NCBI GenBank assembly: GCA_023701125.1
Contig: JAMPXO010000015.1
Location: 1-59,800 of the forward strand
Source: Vicinamibacteria bacterium
GTDB lineage: Bacteria > Acidobacteriota > Vicinamibacteria > Fen-336
Reading direction: 5' to 3'
DNA: 59,800 nt
Shown: piece by piece, positions 45,090-53,666 of the stretch
Position numbering within the stretch: the stretch's first letter is position 1
Layout of the letters: each line of letters opens with the position of its first letter
The notes under the pieces: model-generated
What the model was told of the DNA's origin: nothing
What the model saw: the letters and a program-made list of their open reading frames with translations, nothing else
The model's database searches: none
Made by a program: the position numbers and the translations under genes

Positions 45090-45095
45090 AGCTTA
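45090..45095 (-). promoter_or_regulatory. Candidate -10 element (TAAGCT) of ligD
   Basis: The minus strand reads TAAGCT, ending eight bases before the ligD ATG. Just upstream, GACCGG/CCGGTC (45104-45117) could form a small hairpin that ends the preceding gene. Confidence 0.45.
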
Positions 45096-45124
45096 CCGGG
45101 GCCGACCGGAGCCGGTCAGGGTGA

Positions 45125-45685
45125 TCACCCGCCCCAGTGGAACTCCCACGTGCACTCGCCGTCGCCACGGGCACCACAGGTCTTGTGGGCGACGCGGGCG
45201 TTCGTGGTCGAGCGCTCGGCGATCAGCGTGAACCAGCCGGTGATGCGGCCGCAGCCGGCGGGGTCGGGCACGAACTGGCGGACGTGGATGACGGCGCTCT
45301 GCTCGGTCGCCTCGACGACGACCTCGCCCGAGTCGTAGACCTTCTTCCACATCAGCGGCGCCGCGCGCAGCACCGACTGCGGCGACATCAGGGCGAGGAT
45401 GAACTTGTAGACCGTCTTCAGCCCCAGCTCGCCGCCGAAGCGCCCGGCCCGGATCGCGAAGTCGGTCACCGGCTCGCCCTTCTGCGCGGCCGCCGCCTTG
45501 GTGAAGGCGTTGAGCGCCCCCAGCGGGACCATCGCGCTGGCGATCAACTCGCCGCTGAAGTGGCGCGCCTGCTCCGGCGGCAGCGCGGCCAGCACGGCCG
45601 CGAACTGCTGCGGCGAGAGCTCGCCGCGGACGAACGAGACCAGGCCGTTGACAGGCGTCGCCTTGACGTTCGGTTCGGTGCTCAT
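45125..45685 (-). CDS. V4R/TIGR02265-like (DUF2378-type) protein
   Basis: 186 residues from the ATG at 45683-45685. The pattern VNGLVSFVRGELSPQQFAAV, then ALMSPQSVLRAAPLMWKKVY, and the closing HKTCGARGDGECTWEFHW (Cys and Gly-Asp spacing) match the TIGR02265/V4R group, small-molecule-binding alpha/beta proteins related to the heme-NO-binding fold and common in deltaproteobacteria. No heme-ligating His is obvious. It is probably a cytosolic sensor. It precedes ligD on the same strand and is divergent from sppA. Confidence 0.65.
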   Translation of the reverse strand: MSTEPNVKATPVNGLVSFVRGELSPQQFAAVLAALPPEQARHFSGELIASAMVPLGALNAFTKAAAAQKGEPVTDFAIRAGRFGGELGLKTVYKFILALMSPQSVLRAAPLMWKKVYDSGEVVVEATEQSAVIHVRQFVPDPAGCGRITGWFTLIAERSTTNARVAHKTCGARGDGECTWEFHWGG

Positions 45686-45699
45686 GGGGGATGGGGAAC

Positions 45700-45705
45700 A
45701 CCATA
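45700..45705 (-). promoter_or_regulatory. Candidate -10 element (TATGGT) of the TIGR02265-like gene
   Basis: The minus strand reads TATGGT, the same hexamer as at vapB. It ends 14 bases before the ATG at 45685, predicting a leader of about seven bases with no Shine-Dalgarno sequence. Confidence 0.35.
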
Positions 45706-45776
45706 GCACCGGGCGCCCCGGTCGCTCGCAGACATTTTTCGCCGTAGAGTCGTTCCCGAAAAGAGGAGTTCCTCCG

Positions 45777-47651
45777 ATGAACGACGATCGCCCGCGCTCG
45801 CTGCCCCGTCGCGTCTTTTCGGCCGTCGGCCGCGGCATCGACCAGTCCCGCCGCCTGTTCGTGAACGTGCTGTTCCTGGTGCTCGTGATCGGCGTCGTCG
45901 CGATCGCCCTGGCGGGGCGGCCGAAGGTCGAAAAGGGAGCGGCGCTGGTGGTGGCCCCGAAAGGCGAGCTCGTCGAGCAGCTCTCCGCCCGCTCGCCCCA
46001 GGACCTGGTCGCCGGGCTGGCCGGCGGCGGCGGGCCGCAGACGCTGCTGCGCGACGTGCTCGACGTGCTGGCGGCGGCGAAGGACGACGCCCGCATCTCC
46101 GCCGTCTACCTGGACCTCGACGAGATGGGCGGGGCCGGGATGACGGTGCTGCAGGACGTCGCGGCCGCGCTCCAGGACTTCCGCAAGTCGGGCAAGAAGG
46201 TGATCGCCGCCGGCGACCAGTTCGACATGCGGCGCTACTACCTCGCCGCCCACGCGGACGAGGTCCTGCTCAACCCGGACGGGATGGTGCTGATCGAGGG
46301 CTTCGGCCGCTACCGCACGTATTACCGCGACGCGATCGACCGCCTCGGCATCACCTGGAACGTGTTCCGGGTCGGCGAGTACAAGTCAGCCGTCGAGCCC
46401 TACCTGCGCAACGACATGTCGCCCGAGGCGAAGGAAGCCGACCTGGAGTGGATGGGCGACATCTGGCGGGCCTACCTCGCGGACGTCGCGCGCGCCCGCA
46501 AGATCACGCCCGAAGAACTCGCCGCGCTCGTCGAGCAGTTCCCGGCGCGGCTGAAGGCCGCCGGCGGCGATCCCGCGAAGATGGCGAAGGACGCGAAGCT
46601 GGTCGACCGGCTGACGGCGCGGGACGAGGTGCGGAAGCGGATGATCGAGCTCGCCGGCCAGGACGAGAAGACGAAGTCGTTCAGGCAGGTGGCGATGGCG
46701 ACCTACCTCGAGGCGCTCGGCGACGACCGCCCCAGCACGAAGGGCGAAGGCGACGCGGTCGCGGTCGTGGTCGCGAAGGGCACGATCGTCGACGGCAAGG
46801 CGGCCCCCGGGCGCATCGGCGGCGACTCGACCGCCGCCCTGATCCGCACCGCCCGCGAGGACGACAAGGTGAAGGCGATCGTGCTCCGCGTCGACAGCGG
46901 CGGCGGCAGCGCATTCGCCTCCGAGGTGATCCGCCGCGAGCTGCAACTCGCCCGCGACGCCAAGAAGCCCGTCGTCATCTCGATGGGATCGGTGGCCGCC
47001 TCGGGCGGCTACTGGATCGCGACCTCGTCCGACGAGATCTGGGCGAGCCCGGAGACGATCACCGGGTCGATCGGCATCTTCGGCATGGTCCCCACGTTCG
47101 AGAAGCCGCTCGCCAGGCACCTCGGCATGCGCGTCGACGGCGTGGGCACGACCCCGTGGGCAGGCGTCCGCCTCGATCGCGCGCTGCCGCCGGAGGTGGG
47201 CCAGGCCATTCAGGCGCTGATCGATCGCGGCTACGAGGACTTCCTCGAGCGGGTGGGCCAGGCCCGCAAGATGAGCCGCGACGAGGTGGACAAGATCGCC
47301 CGTGGTCGGGTCTGGAGCGGGGCCGACGCCAAGGATCGCGGCCTGGTCGACAAGCTCGGCGGCCTGTCCGACGCGATCGCCTCGGCAGCGCAGAGGGCGA
47401 AGCTCGGGGACAAGTACCACGTGACCTGGGTCGAGAAGGAGCGCTCGCTGCGCGAGAAGCTGATGGCGGGCTTCTCGGCCCGGGCGTCACGCGTCGCCGC
47501 CCTGTTCGGCTACAGCCTGGTGCCGGACGAAGACGCGGCCGGCGGGCCGGGCGCGGCCGTGCTGCGCGCCGTCGCCGATGAAGCGGACCGGCTGTCGATC
47601 TGGAACGACCCGCGCGGCGCCTACGCCCACTGCCTCTGCGAGTTGAGGTAG
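45777..47651 (+). CDS. sppA: Signal peptide peptidase SppA, 67-kDa type
   Basis: 624 residues from the ATG at 45777, with AGAGGAG upstream. One N-terminal membrane segment (LFVNVLFLVLVIGVVAIALA) is followed by two repeated ClpP-like domains. The catalytic Lys is Lys203 (GEYKSAVEPYLRND, first domain) and the Ser is Ser409 (GSVAASGGYWIA, second domain), matching the split dyad of Escherichia coli SppA. ETITGSIGIFGMVPTFEK is another strong block. It degrades cleaved signal peptides in the inner membrane. The C-terminus has a short Cys-containing tail. It converges on the acyltransferase gene one base beyond its stop. Confidence 0.95.
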   Translation: MNDDRPRSLPRRVFSAVGRGIDQSRRLFVNVLFLVLVIGVVAIALAGRPKVEKGAALVVAPKGELVEQLSARSPQDLVAGLAGGGGPQTLLRDVLDVLAAAKDDARISAVYLDLDEMGGAGMTVLQDVAAALQDFRKSGKKVIAAGDQFDMRRYYLAAHADEVLLNPDGMVLIEGFGRYRTYYRDAIDRLGITWNVFRVGEYKSAVEPYLRNDMSPEAKEADLEWMGDIWRAYLADVARARKITPEELAALVEQFPARLKAAGGDPAKMAKDAKLVDRLTARDEVRKRMIELAGQDEKTKSFRQVAMATYLEALGDDRPSTKGEGDAVAVVVAKGTIVDGKAAPGRIGGDSTAALIRTAREDDKVKAIVLRVDSGGGSAFASEVIRRELQLARDAKKPVVISMGSVAASGGYWIATSSDEIWASPETITGSIGIFGMVPTFEKPLARHLGMRVDGVGTTPWAGVRLDRALPPEVGQAIQALIDRGYEDFLERVGQARKMSRDEVDKIARGRVWSGADAKDRGLVDKLGGLSDAIASAAQRAKLGDKYHVTWVEKERSLREKLMAGFSARASRVAALFGYSLVPDEDAAGGPGAAVLRAVADEADRLSIWNDPRGAYAHCLCELR

Positions 47652-47652
47652 C

Positions 47653-48306
47653 TCAGCCCTCGCTCGGGGTGGACGCTGCGGCGGGGAGCGGGCGGATCGG
47701 GGACATCAGCGCCGGGTACTTCGGCGTGATGTTCGCGTAGGCCTGCACGAACAGCGGGAAGTCCCGCTCCATGTCGCCGCTGGGATGGATCACCCCGGGC
47801 AGGATGCCGCCGGTCCTGGTGCCGTAGTCGATGAACGCGCAGACGATCGGCACCTTCGCTTCCATCGCGATCCAGTAGAAGCCGGACTTCCAGCCCTCGG
47901 TCAGCTTGCGGGTGCCCTCGGGCGCCACGCCGAGCAGGAACGCGTCGGCCGAGCGGAACCACTCGGCGGCCTGCTGCACGACGTTGCGCCGCTCCGAGCG
48001 GTACACGGGCACCGCACCCAGGCCCCGCATCAGCCAGCCCAGCGGGAACTTGAACATCTGGTGCTTGCCCAGGAAGCGCAGGTCGAGGCCGAGCAGCGAG
48101 GCGCAGCCGAGCATCCAGAAGCCGTCCCAGTAGGACGTGTGCGGCGCGCAGATCATCACGTACTTCGGCACGCCGGCCGGGGGACCGCCCACGGCTTTCC
48201 AGCCCGTGAGCGCGAACACCAGCTTCGACAGGCCGCGGATCAGCGCCGTCTGGATCAGCGGGTTGCGCGGGATCTCCCGCGCGGGAGGCGTGGGCTCGGC
48301 GCTCAC
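47653..48306 (-). CDS. PlsC-like acyltransferase (short)
   Basis: 217 residues from a GTG at 48304-48306 that overlaps the stop of the racemase gene (GTGA). The acyltransferase motifs are CAPHTSYWDGFWM (His and Asp of HX4D) and VAPEGTRKLTEGWKSGFYWI; LGKHQMFKFPLGWLMRGLGA lies between them. This is the short form related to 1-acyl-glycerol-3-phosphate acyltransferases and to phospholipid/glycerol acyltransferases of unknown acceptor. It is translationally coupled to the exported racemase gene, which is unusual company. Confidence 0.88.
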   Translation of the reverse strand: MSAEPTPPAREIPRNPLIQTALIRGLSKLVFALTGWKAVGGPPAGVPKYVMICAPHTSYWDGFWMLGCASLLGLDLRFLGKHQMFKFPLGWLMRGLGAVPVYRSERRNVVQQAAEWFRSADAFLLGVAPEGTRKLTEGWKSGFYWIAMEAKVPIVCAFIDYGTRTGGILPGVIHPSGDMERDFPLFVQAYANITPKYPALMSPIRPLPAAASTPSEG

Positions 48307-49331
48307 TTGAGTTCGAGCTCCACGTGGAAGAGATCGGGGACGCGCGAGTAGTTCGCCAGCGCGTCGGCCGTGGCGGGCGAGGTCGTGCGCAGCAGGCCGC
48401 CGAGGGCCGCCTGCACGTCGGGCGTGATCGGCGTCTTCGAGACGACTTCGACGGTCACCTTCGTCTCCGGGTAGCGACGCGCGCCGCCCTCGCGCAGCAC
48501 GAGGTCGGTCATCAGCGGGTTGGGGTCGACGACCTTCACCCCCGGGTAACCGACGCGCTCGAACGACCGCTCCCACAGCGGTCCGGCGTAGCCGAAGTGG
48601 GTGCAGTTGAGGCTGGCGACGAGCGGGCCCTTCTTCGCCGGCAGCTTCGCCACCGCCTCCTCCACGAAGGCCTGGATGCGGGCCGCGGTGTCTTCGCTCG
48701 CGGCATCGCGCTCGATGGCGCCCGTCAGCTTCGGGCAGGCCTGGCCCACGATCTGCGCGTCCGCCACCCCGCCGGCGACCAGCAGCCGCTTGTGGGTGCC
48801 CGCGTCGATCGTGCCCTGGGTCCCGAACACCACCGCGGTCGCGCCCGGGGTCTCGGCCAGCGCCTGCTCGATCAGCGAGACGCCCATCGGCACGATGCTG
48901 ACGGTCTGCGTTCCCGCCCGGCGGGCGTGCTCGGTCTGGTCGTAGAAGACCGACAGCGTGTTGCAGGCGATCAGGATCAGGTCGGGCTGGTAGCGGCTCT
49001 CCATCGCCGCCAGCGCGGCATCGAAGACGCGCACCTTGTCGGCCACCTTCGGGATGTCGTTGTAGCCGATGGCGTCGTCGAGCAGCGCGTTGACGAACAC
49101 GACCCGCGCCGTGCGCGCGATGCCGCTGGCCGGCAGCCGCGCGGCGAGGTCGGCGACGACCGACAGGCCGCCGAGCCCCGAGTCGGTGACCACGATCGTG
49201 ACGTCGGGCCGCGCCGCCACCGCGGCGGCGAAGTTCGAGGCCCTGGCCTGCGACTCGTCCGCCGCCGCGGGCACGGCCGCGGTCAGCGCCGCCAGCGCGA
49301 CCGATGCGAGGACCCTGCGGAAGTTCGTCAT
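48303..49331 (-). CDS. Exported Asp/Glu racemase-like protein
   Basis: 342 residues. Start is ATG 49329-49331, preceded by GAGGAGG. An N-terminal signal peptide (FRRVLASVALAALTAAVPAA, cut near AAA-DE) precedes a complete racemase fold: VTDSGLGGLSVVADL (Asp50, Ser51), IACNTLSVFYD (Cys123) and LNCTHFGYAGPLWE (Cys243), the two catalytic cysteines of MurI-type enzymes. MurI normally supplies D-glutamate in the cytosol; a periplasmic copy is unexpected. About 25 residues of leader separate it from its unexported paralogue at 50164. Confidence 0.88.
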   Translation of the reverse strand: MTNFRRVLASVALAALTAAVPAAADESQARASNFAAAVAARPDVTIVVTDSGLGGLSVVADLAARLPASGIARTARVVFVNALLDDAIGYNDIPKVADKVRVFDAALAAMESRYQPDLILIACNTLSVFYDQTEHARRAGTQTVSIVPMGVSLIEQALAETPGATAVVFGTQGTIDAGTHKRLLVAGGVADAQIVGQACPKLTGAIERDAASEDTAARIQAFVEEAVAKLPAKKGPLVASLNCTHFGYAGPLWERSFERVGYPGVKVVDPNPLMTDLVLREGGARRYPETKVTVEVVSKTPITPDVQAALGGLLRTTSPATADALANYSRVPDLFHVELELK

Positions 49332-49435
49332 GCTGCCTCCTCTGCTGCCCGCCATCGTACGACAGCGGGCCCCGCCGACACGACGCGACCGCGAAGTGCG
49401 ACCATGTGGGCCAACGAAAGCAGGAGATCGAAAGA

Positions 49436-50152
49436 ATGAGCAGCAGCGCGTCGGTCGTTTCGGGCGAGCCGAAGAAGGGTCTGGCCATCGCGTCGCTGGT
49501 GGTGGGGATCCTCAGCATCCTCACCCTCGGATGCCTGGGCGTGGGCGCGCTGACGGGCCTGGTCCTGGGCATCGTCGCGCTGCGCCGAGCCACCGGCTCG
49601 CCGCAGCAGTACAGCGGCAAGGGACTGGCCATCGGCGGCATCGTGACCAGCGGGCTCAGCCTGCTGCTGCTGATCCCCTTCTTCGGCATCGTCGCCGCCA
49701 TCGCGATTCCCAGCTTCCTGCGCGCGCGGATCAGTGCCAACGAGGCCAGCGCCATGGGCGACGTGCGCACCGTCATCTCCGCCGAGGCGGCCTACCAGTC
49801 GCAGAACGGCGCGTACTACGGCAGCCTGGAGTGCCTGAGCGCACCGGCCGGCTGCATCCCCGGGTACACGGGCCCCGCCTTCCTGCTCGGTCCGCCGCTC
49901 GCAGGGGACAAGGCTGGCTATCGTCGGACCTTCCACCCGGGCCCGGCCGTGCAACCGGGCGAGGACGAGGTCGGACGAGTCTCGCCCTCGAGCCTGCAGG
50001 GCTTCGCCTTCACGGCGGTGCCCCTCCAGCCCGGAACGACGGGGACGCGGAGCTTCTGCGGTGACGCGACCGGCGTCGTCTGCTCCGTCAACGGCGCAAC
50101 CGTCGAGGTCGTCGACGGCGCCTGCGGCAGCTCCTGCATTCCCCAGCAATAG
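49436..50152 (+). CDS. DUF4190-pilin-like fusion membrane protein
   Basis: 238 residues from the ATG at 49436, with AGGAG upstream. Residues 13-90 form a DUF4190 hairpin of two membrane helices (GLAIASLVVGILSIL; GLAIGGIVTSGLSLLLL). This leads directly into a type IV pilin-like N-terminal helix, VAAIAIPSFLRARISANEAS, and a pilin-like head (VISAEAAYQSQNGAYYG, disulfide-type Cys pairs near the end). There is no type III prepilin signal before the helix. It may be a membrane-held pseudopilin-like protein. It lies between two racemase genes and points the other way. Confidence 0.75.
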   Translation: MSSSASVVSGEPKKGLAIASLVVGILSILTLGCLGVGALTGLVLGIVALRRATGSPQQYSGKGLAIGGIVTSGLSLLLLIPFFGIVAAIAIPSFLRARISANEASAMGDVRTVISAEAAYQSQNGAYYGSLECLSAPAGCIPGYTGPAFLLGPPLAGDKAGYRRTFHPGPAVQPGEDEVGRVSPSSLQGFAFTAVPLQPGTTGTRSFCGDATGVVCSVNGATVEVVDGACGSSCIPQQ

Positions 50153-50163
50153 CGGGCTGAAAG

Positions 50164-51072
50164 CTAGCGGGCGATGTCCACGTGGAAGAGGTCCGGCACG
50201 CGCTCGTAGTGCGCGAGCGCGTCCGCCGTGGCTTGCGAGGTGCCGCGCAGCAGGTTGCCGAGCGACGCGCGCACGTCCGCCGGGAGTTCGGTCTTGGAGA
50301 CGATCTCCACCCGGGTCCGCGTCTTCGCGAAACGGCGCGGGCCGCAGGCGTCGAGCACGACGTCGGTCATCCGCGGGTTCGGGTCGAGCACGCGGACGCC
50401 GGGAAAGCCGAGTTCCGCGAACGCCCGCGCCCAGAGCGGTCCGGCGTAGCCGAAGTGGGTGCAGTTGAGGCTGGCGATGAGTCGGGTGGCTCCGCCGGGG
50501 AGCTGGGCGACGGCCTCCGCCACGAACGCGCGGATGCGCGCCGCCGTCTCCGCTCCGCGCGGGTCGTGCTCGATGGCCGTGCTCAGCCGGGGGCAGGCCT
50601 GGCCGACGATCCGCTCCTCCGGCACGCCGTGGCGGGCGAGCTCGCGGCGGTGGGCGCCCGAGTCGATCGTGCCCTTCGTCGCCAACAGGATCGCGGTCGC
50701 GTCCGGCGCCTCCCGCAGCGCCTGCTCGATCAGCGCGACCCCGATCGGGATGATGCTGACGGCCGGCGTGGTCGCCTGTCGCGCGTGCTGCGTCCTGTCG
50801 TAGAAGACCGACAGCGTGTTGCAGGCGATCAGGATGCGGTCGGGCCGGTAGCGGCGCTCGGTGGCCGCGAGCGCGGCATCGAAGACGCGGGCCTTCTCGG
50901 CCTCGCTCGGCAAGTCGTTGTACCAGAGCGCGTCGTCGAACAGCGCGTTGACGAACACGACGCGGGCTTCGCGGGCGATCCCGCTCGCGGGCAGCCGCGC
51001 GGCCAGGTCGGCGACGACCGAGAGCCCGCCGAGGCCCGAGTCGGTCACGGCGATCGTGAGCTCGTCGTTCAT
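50164..51072 (-). CDS. Cytosolic Asp/Glu racemase-like protein
   Basis: 302 residues, close relative of the exported protein at 48303 but without its signal peptide. It starts MNDELTIAVTDSGLGGLSVV; the catalytic cysteines are Cys84 (IACNTLSVF) and Cys204 (LNCTHFGYA). Long stretches are shared with its paralogue, as are both C-terminal blocks (VPDLFHV). It may serve as MurI (D-glutamate for peptidoglycan) or act on another amino acid. Its ATG overlaps the stop of the small membrane-protein gene upstream (ATGA). Confidence 0.9.
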   Translation of the reverse strand: MNDELTIAVTDSGLGGLSVVADLAARLPASGIAREARVVFVNALFDDALWYNDLPSEAEKARVFDAALAATERRYRPDRILIACNTLSVFYDRTQHARQATTPAVSIIPIGVALIEQALREAPDATAILLATKGTIDSGAHRRELARHGVPEERIVGQACPRLSTAIEHDPRGAETAARIRAFVAEAVAQLPGGATRLIASLNCTHFGYAGPLWARAFAELGFPGVRVLDPNPRMTDVVLDACGPRRFAKTRTRVEIVSKTELPADVRASLGNLLRGTSQATADALAHYERVPDLFHVDIAR

Positions 51073-51509
51073 GCGCCCGGTGTCCCCACGCGGCCCGCGC
51101 GCCAGGCCTCCAGCCGCCACGCCATCGTCCCCGCGACGACCGCGCCGGTCGCCGCGCCGCTCGCCGCCAGCAGCGCCAGGCCGGCCTCCAGCACCGAGGC
51201 GGGGATCGCTCCGACCGCCGCACCGGCGACAGCGCCGCCCGCGGCCCAGCGCCCCGCGGACCACGGCGCCCCCTTCAGGCGGGCCACGGCCAGCAGCGCC
51301 AGACCGCCCAGCAGGCCGCAGGGCAGCGCGAACACGGCGCAGTAGAGCGGGACCGCAAGCGAGATGAACACGACGCCGAGCACGCCGCTCCACGCCCCGC
51401 CAGCGAGGAAGTCCTCGCCGATCCCGATCAGCAGTCCCAGTTCGGCAAGGATCGAGACCACGAGCCACGACGTGGCCGTCGCGCGCACCAGCAGTCGCTG
51501 CGCGGACAT
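51069..51509 (-). CDS. Small membrane protein of unknown function
   Basis: 146 residues with four hydrophobic segments, such as WLVVSILAELGLLIGI, VLGVVFISLAVPLYCAVFAL and GGAVAGAAVGAIPASVLEAG. I recognise no family. It begins two bases after the stop of the GGDEF-EAL gene and overlaps the racemase start, so GGDEF-EAL, this gene and the racemase form one transcription unit. The Gly/Ala-rich third and fourth segments could pack closely. Confidence 0.7.
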   Translation of the reverse strand: MSAQRLLVRATATSWLVVSILAELGLLIGIGEDFLAGGAWSGVLGVVFISLAVPLYCAVFALPCGLLGGLALLAVARLKGAPWSAGRWAAGGAVAGAAVGAIPASVLEAGLALLAASGAATGAVVAGTMAWRLEAWRAGRVGTPGA

Positions 51510-51511
51510 GG

Positions 51512-53587
51512 TCAGGCCACCGCACCCGGCTGCGCGCGCACGAAGCGGGCGAGTTCCGCGGGCGGCAGGGCGCGGGCGAAGTAGAAACCCTGCGCCTCGT
51601 GGCAGCCGCGCTCCTGCAGGAACTCGACCTGGCGCAGCGTCTCCGCTCCCTCGGCCAGCACCCGCAGGCCCAGGGCGCGGCCCATCTCGATCACGACCCC
51701 GGCGATCGCGCTGTCGTCGCCGTCGTCGGGCAGGCCGCGGACGAAGGACTGGTCGAGCTTGACGCGGTCGAGCGGCAGCCGCTTCAACTGGCTGAGGCTC
51801 GAGTAGCCGGTCCCGAAGTCGTCGAGGGACAGCCGCACGCCGGCCGCCTGCAACGCGCGCATGGTGCGGATCACCTCGTCCGTGCCGTCCATCGTCGTGC
51901 TCTCGGTGACCTCCAGCTCCAGCGCGCCGGGCGCCAGGTCGTGCGTGCGCAGGCACCGCTTCGCCTCTTCGACGAGGTCGCCTTGCGCGAACTGGCGCGG
52001 CGAGACGTTGACCGCCACCGGGATCGCGGGCAGCCCCTCGTCGCGCCAGGCGCGGTGCTGGCGGCAGGCCTCCTCGAGCACCCAGTTGCCGAGCGGCACG
52101 ATCAGGCCGCGCTCCTCCGCGATCGGGATGAACTGGATCGGCGCGATCGAGCCGAGGTCCGCGTGCTGCCAGCGGATCAGCGCCTCGACGCCGACCAGGC
52201 GGCCCGTGCCCAGCTCCAGTTGCGGCTGGTAATGGAGCCGGAAGTCGTGGCGCTCGAGGGCCTCGCGCAGCCGGTGCTCGGTCGCCAGCAGGTCCAGCAC
52301 CCGCGAGTTCATCTCGGCGGCGTGGAACTGGCAGGGCCGCGCCGACAGCCGTCGGGCCTGGTGCAGCGCCGCGCTGGCGCTCTGGATCATCTCGGCGGCG
52401 TCCGTGCCGTCCTCGGGAGAGACCGCAGCGCCGATGCTCGCGGAGAGCGCGTGGGGGCCGGAGGCGACCGCGAAGCGCTCTCCGAACACCTCGCGCTGGA
52501 CCTTCTCCGCCACGTGGGTGACCGCCTCCACGCCCGCGACCCCGGGCAGCCCGATCAGGAACTCGTCGCCCACGGCGCGGGCCGCGAGGTCGCCGACGCG
52601 GATGCACTTGCGGAGCCGCCCCGCGACCTCACGCAGCAACTCGTCGGCAGTGGCGTGGCCGTACGAGTCGTTGATGTCCTTGAAGCGCTCGACGTCGACG
52701 GCCAGCACCGCGCAGCGCGCGCCCGAGCGTTGCGCCGTGCGCAGCTCGCGGTCCATCGCCTCGGCGAAGGCGAGCCGCACCGGCAGGCCGGTCAGCGGGT
52801 CGTGGCGGGCCTGGTACCGCAGCAGGCTCTCGTGGGCCGCGCTCACCTGCCGGGCCTGGCGGCGGATCAGCGCCTCGGCCCGGCGGGCCGACAGGAAGAA
52901 GAAGGTGAACAGCAGGCCCAACCCGCCTGTCGCGGCTGCCAGGATCTGCCACTGGGTGGCCTCGAGCTTGGCCACGTAAGGCGTGACGTCCGAGTAGACC
53001 TCCAGCACGCCTTCGATCGGCGCCCCGAGGCTGCGCCGCAGCGGCACGTAGCTGGCGACCAGGTTGCGATCCGCGACCTCGCCCTCGAAGGAGCTGAACT
53101 GCTCGTGGAAGACGATCTGGGACGCGGGACGACCACCACGAGCGGCCTGGAAGCCCGCGTTGTCGCCGCGAAGCTGGCCGATCTGCGAGGCCTCGGTCGA
53201 GAACACGGTCAGGCCGGAGAGGTCGTAGAGCTTGACCCGGGCGACGTTCAGCCCGCGCATTCTCCGCGCCAGGTCGGCGCGGAGCGCGGCGATCTCGGGC
53301 CGCCGCGCCAGTACCCCGGGCGACAGCGCTCTCGCCTCGCGGACGAAGTCGGCGTAGGCGGTCCAGGCCATCGAGTTGGCGAACAGCTGGGTCAGCGCCA
53401 CGTTGTCGTGGATCTGCTGCTCCTCCAGCGCGTGGAAGCTGATGTGGCGAGAGAAGCCGACCAGCGCCGGCAGCAGCACCAGGACCCCGACCAGGCCGGT
53501 CAGCGCCAGGTGGCGGACGAGGGGGAATGGTGCGGGGCTCCGGGCGACCGGAGGTTCGGCGGCGATCGCCTCGGGAAGGAGAGCCAT
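51512..53587 (-). CDS. Membrane GGDEF-EAL protein with degenerate GGDEF
   Basis: 691 residues from the ATG at 53585-53587 (in-frame codons upstream at 53617 and 53635 are alternatives). Two membrane helices (about 25-46 and 215-237) flank a periplasmic sensor domain. The cyclase motif reads RAVGDEF, with Val for the first Gly, so diguanylate cyclase activity is doubtful. The EAL domain looks complete: VEALIRW, NVSPRQFAQ, LEVTEST, SLDDFGTGYSSLSQLK, VKLDQSF and AEGAET. It should hydrolyse cyclic di-GMP, with the GGDEF half perhaps sensing GTP. Confidence 0.92.
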   Translation of the reverse strand: MALLPEAIAAEPPVARSPAPFPLVRHLALTGLVGVLVLLPALVGFSRHISFHALEEQQIHDNVALTQLFANSMAWTAYADFVREARALSPGVLARRPEIAALRADLARRMRGLNVARVKLYDLSGLTVFSTEASQIGQLRGDNAGFQAARGGRPASQIVFHEQFSSFEGEVADRNLVASYVPLRRSLGAPIEGVLEVYSDVTPYVAKLEATQWQILAAATGGLGLLFTFFFLSARRAEALIRRQARQVSAAHESLLRYQARHDPLTGLPVRLAFAEAMDRELRTAQRSGARCAVLAVDVERFKDINDSYGHATADELLREVAGRLRKCIRVGDLAARAVGDEFLIGLPGVAGVEAVTHVAEKVQREVFGERFAVASGPHALSASIGAAVSPEDGTDAAEMIQSASAALHQARRLSARPCQFHAAEMNSRVLDLLATEHRLREALERHDFRLHYQPQLELGTGRLVGVEALIRWQHADLGSIAPIQFIPIAEERGLIVPLGNWVLEEACRQHRAWRDEGLPAIPVAVNVSPRQFAQGDLVEEAKRCLRTHDLAPGALELEVTESTTMDGTDEVIRTMRALQAAGVRLSLDDFGTGYSSLSQLKRLPLDRVKLDQSFVRGLPDDGDDSAIAGVVIEMGRALGLRVLAEGAETLRQVEFLQERGCHEAQGFYFARALPPAELARFVRAQPGAVA

Positions 53588-53666
53588 CCAGGTGATTCCA
53601 GTTCTTCCGGGCCGCATCGCGGGGCCCGGTCCCAAGTGTGCCGGCGATCATACGCCCCGCGTCGAG

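Noticed and set aside
45104-45130. Intrinsic terminator after the TIGR02265-like gene
   Set aside because: The stem is short, has a two-base loop and no T-run; it is noted only beside the ligD -10.
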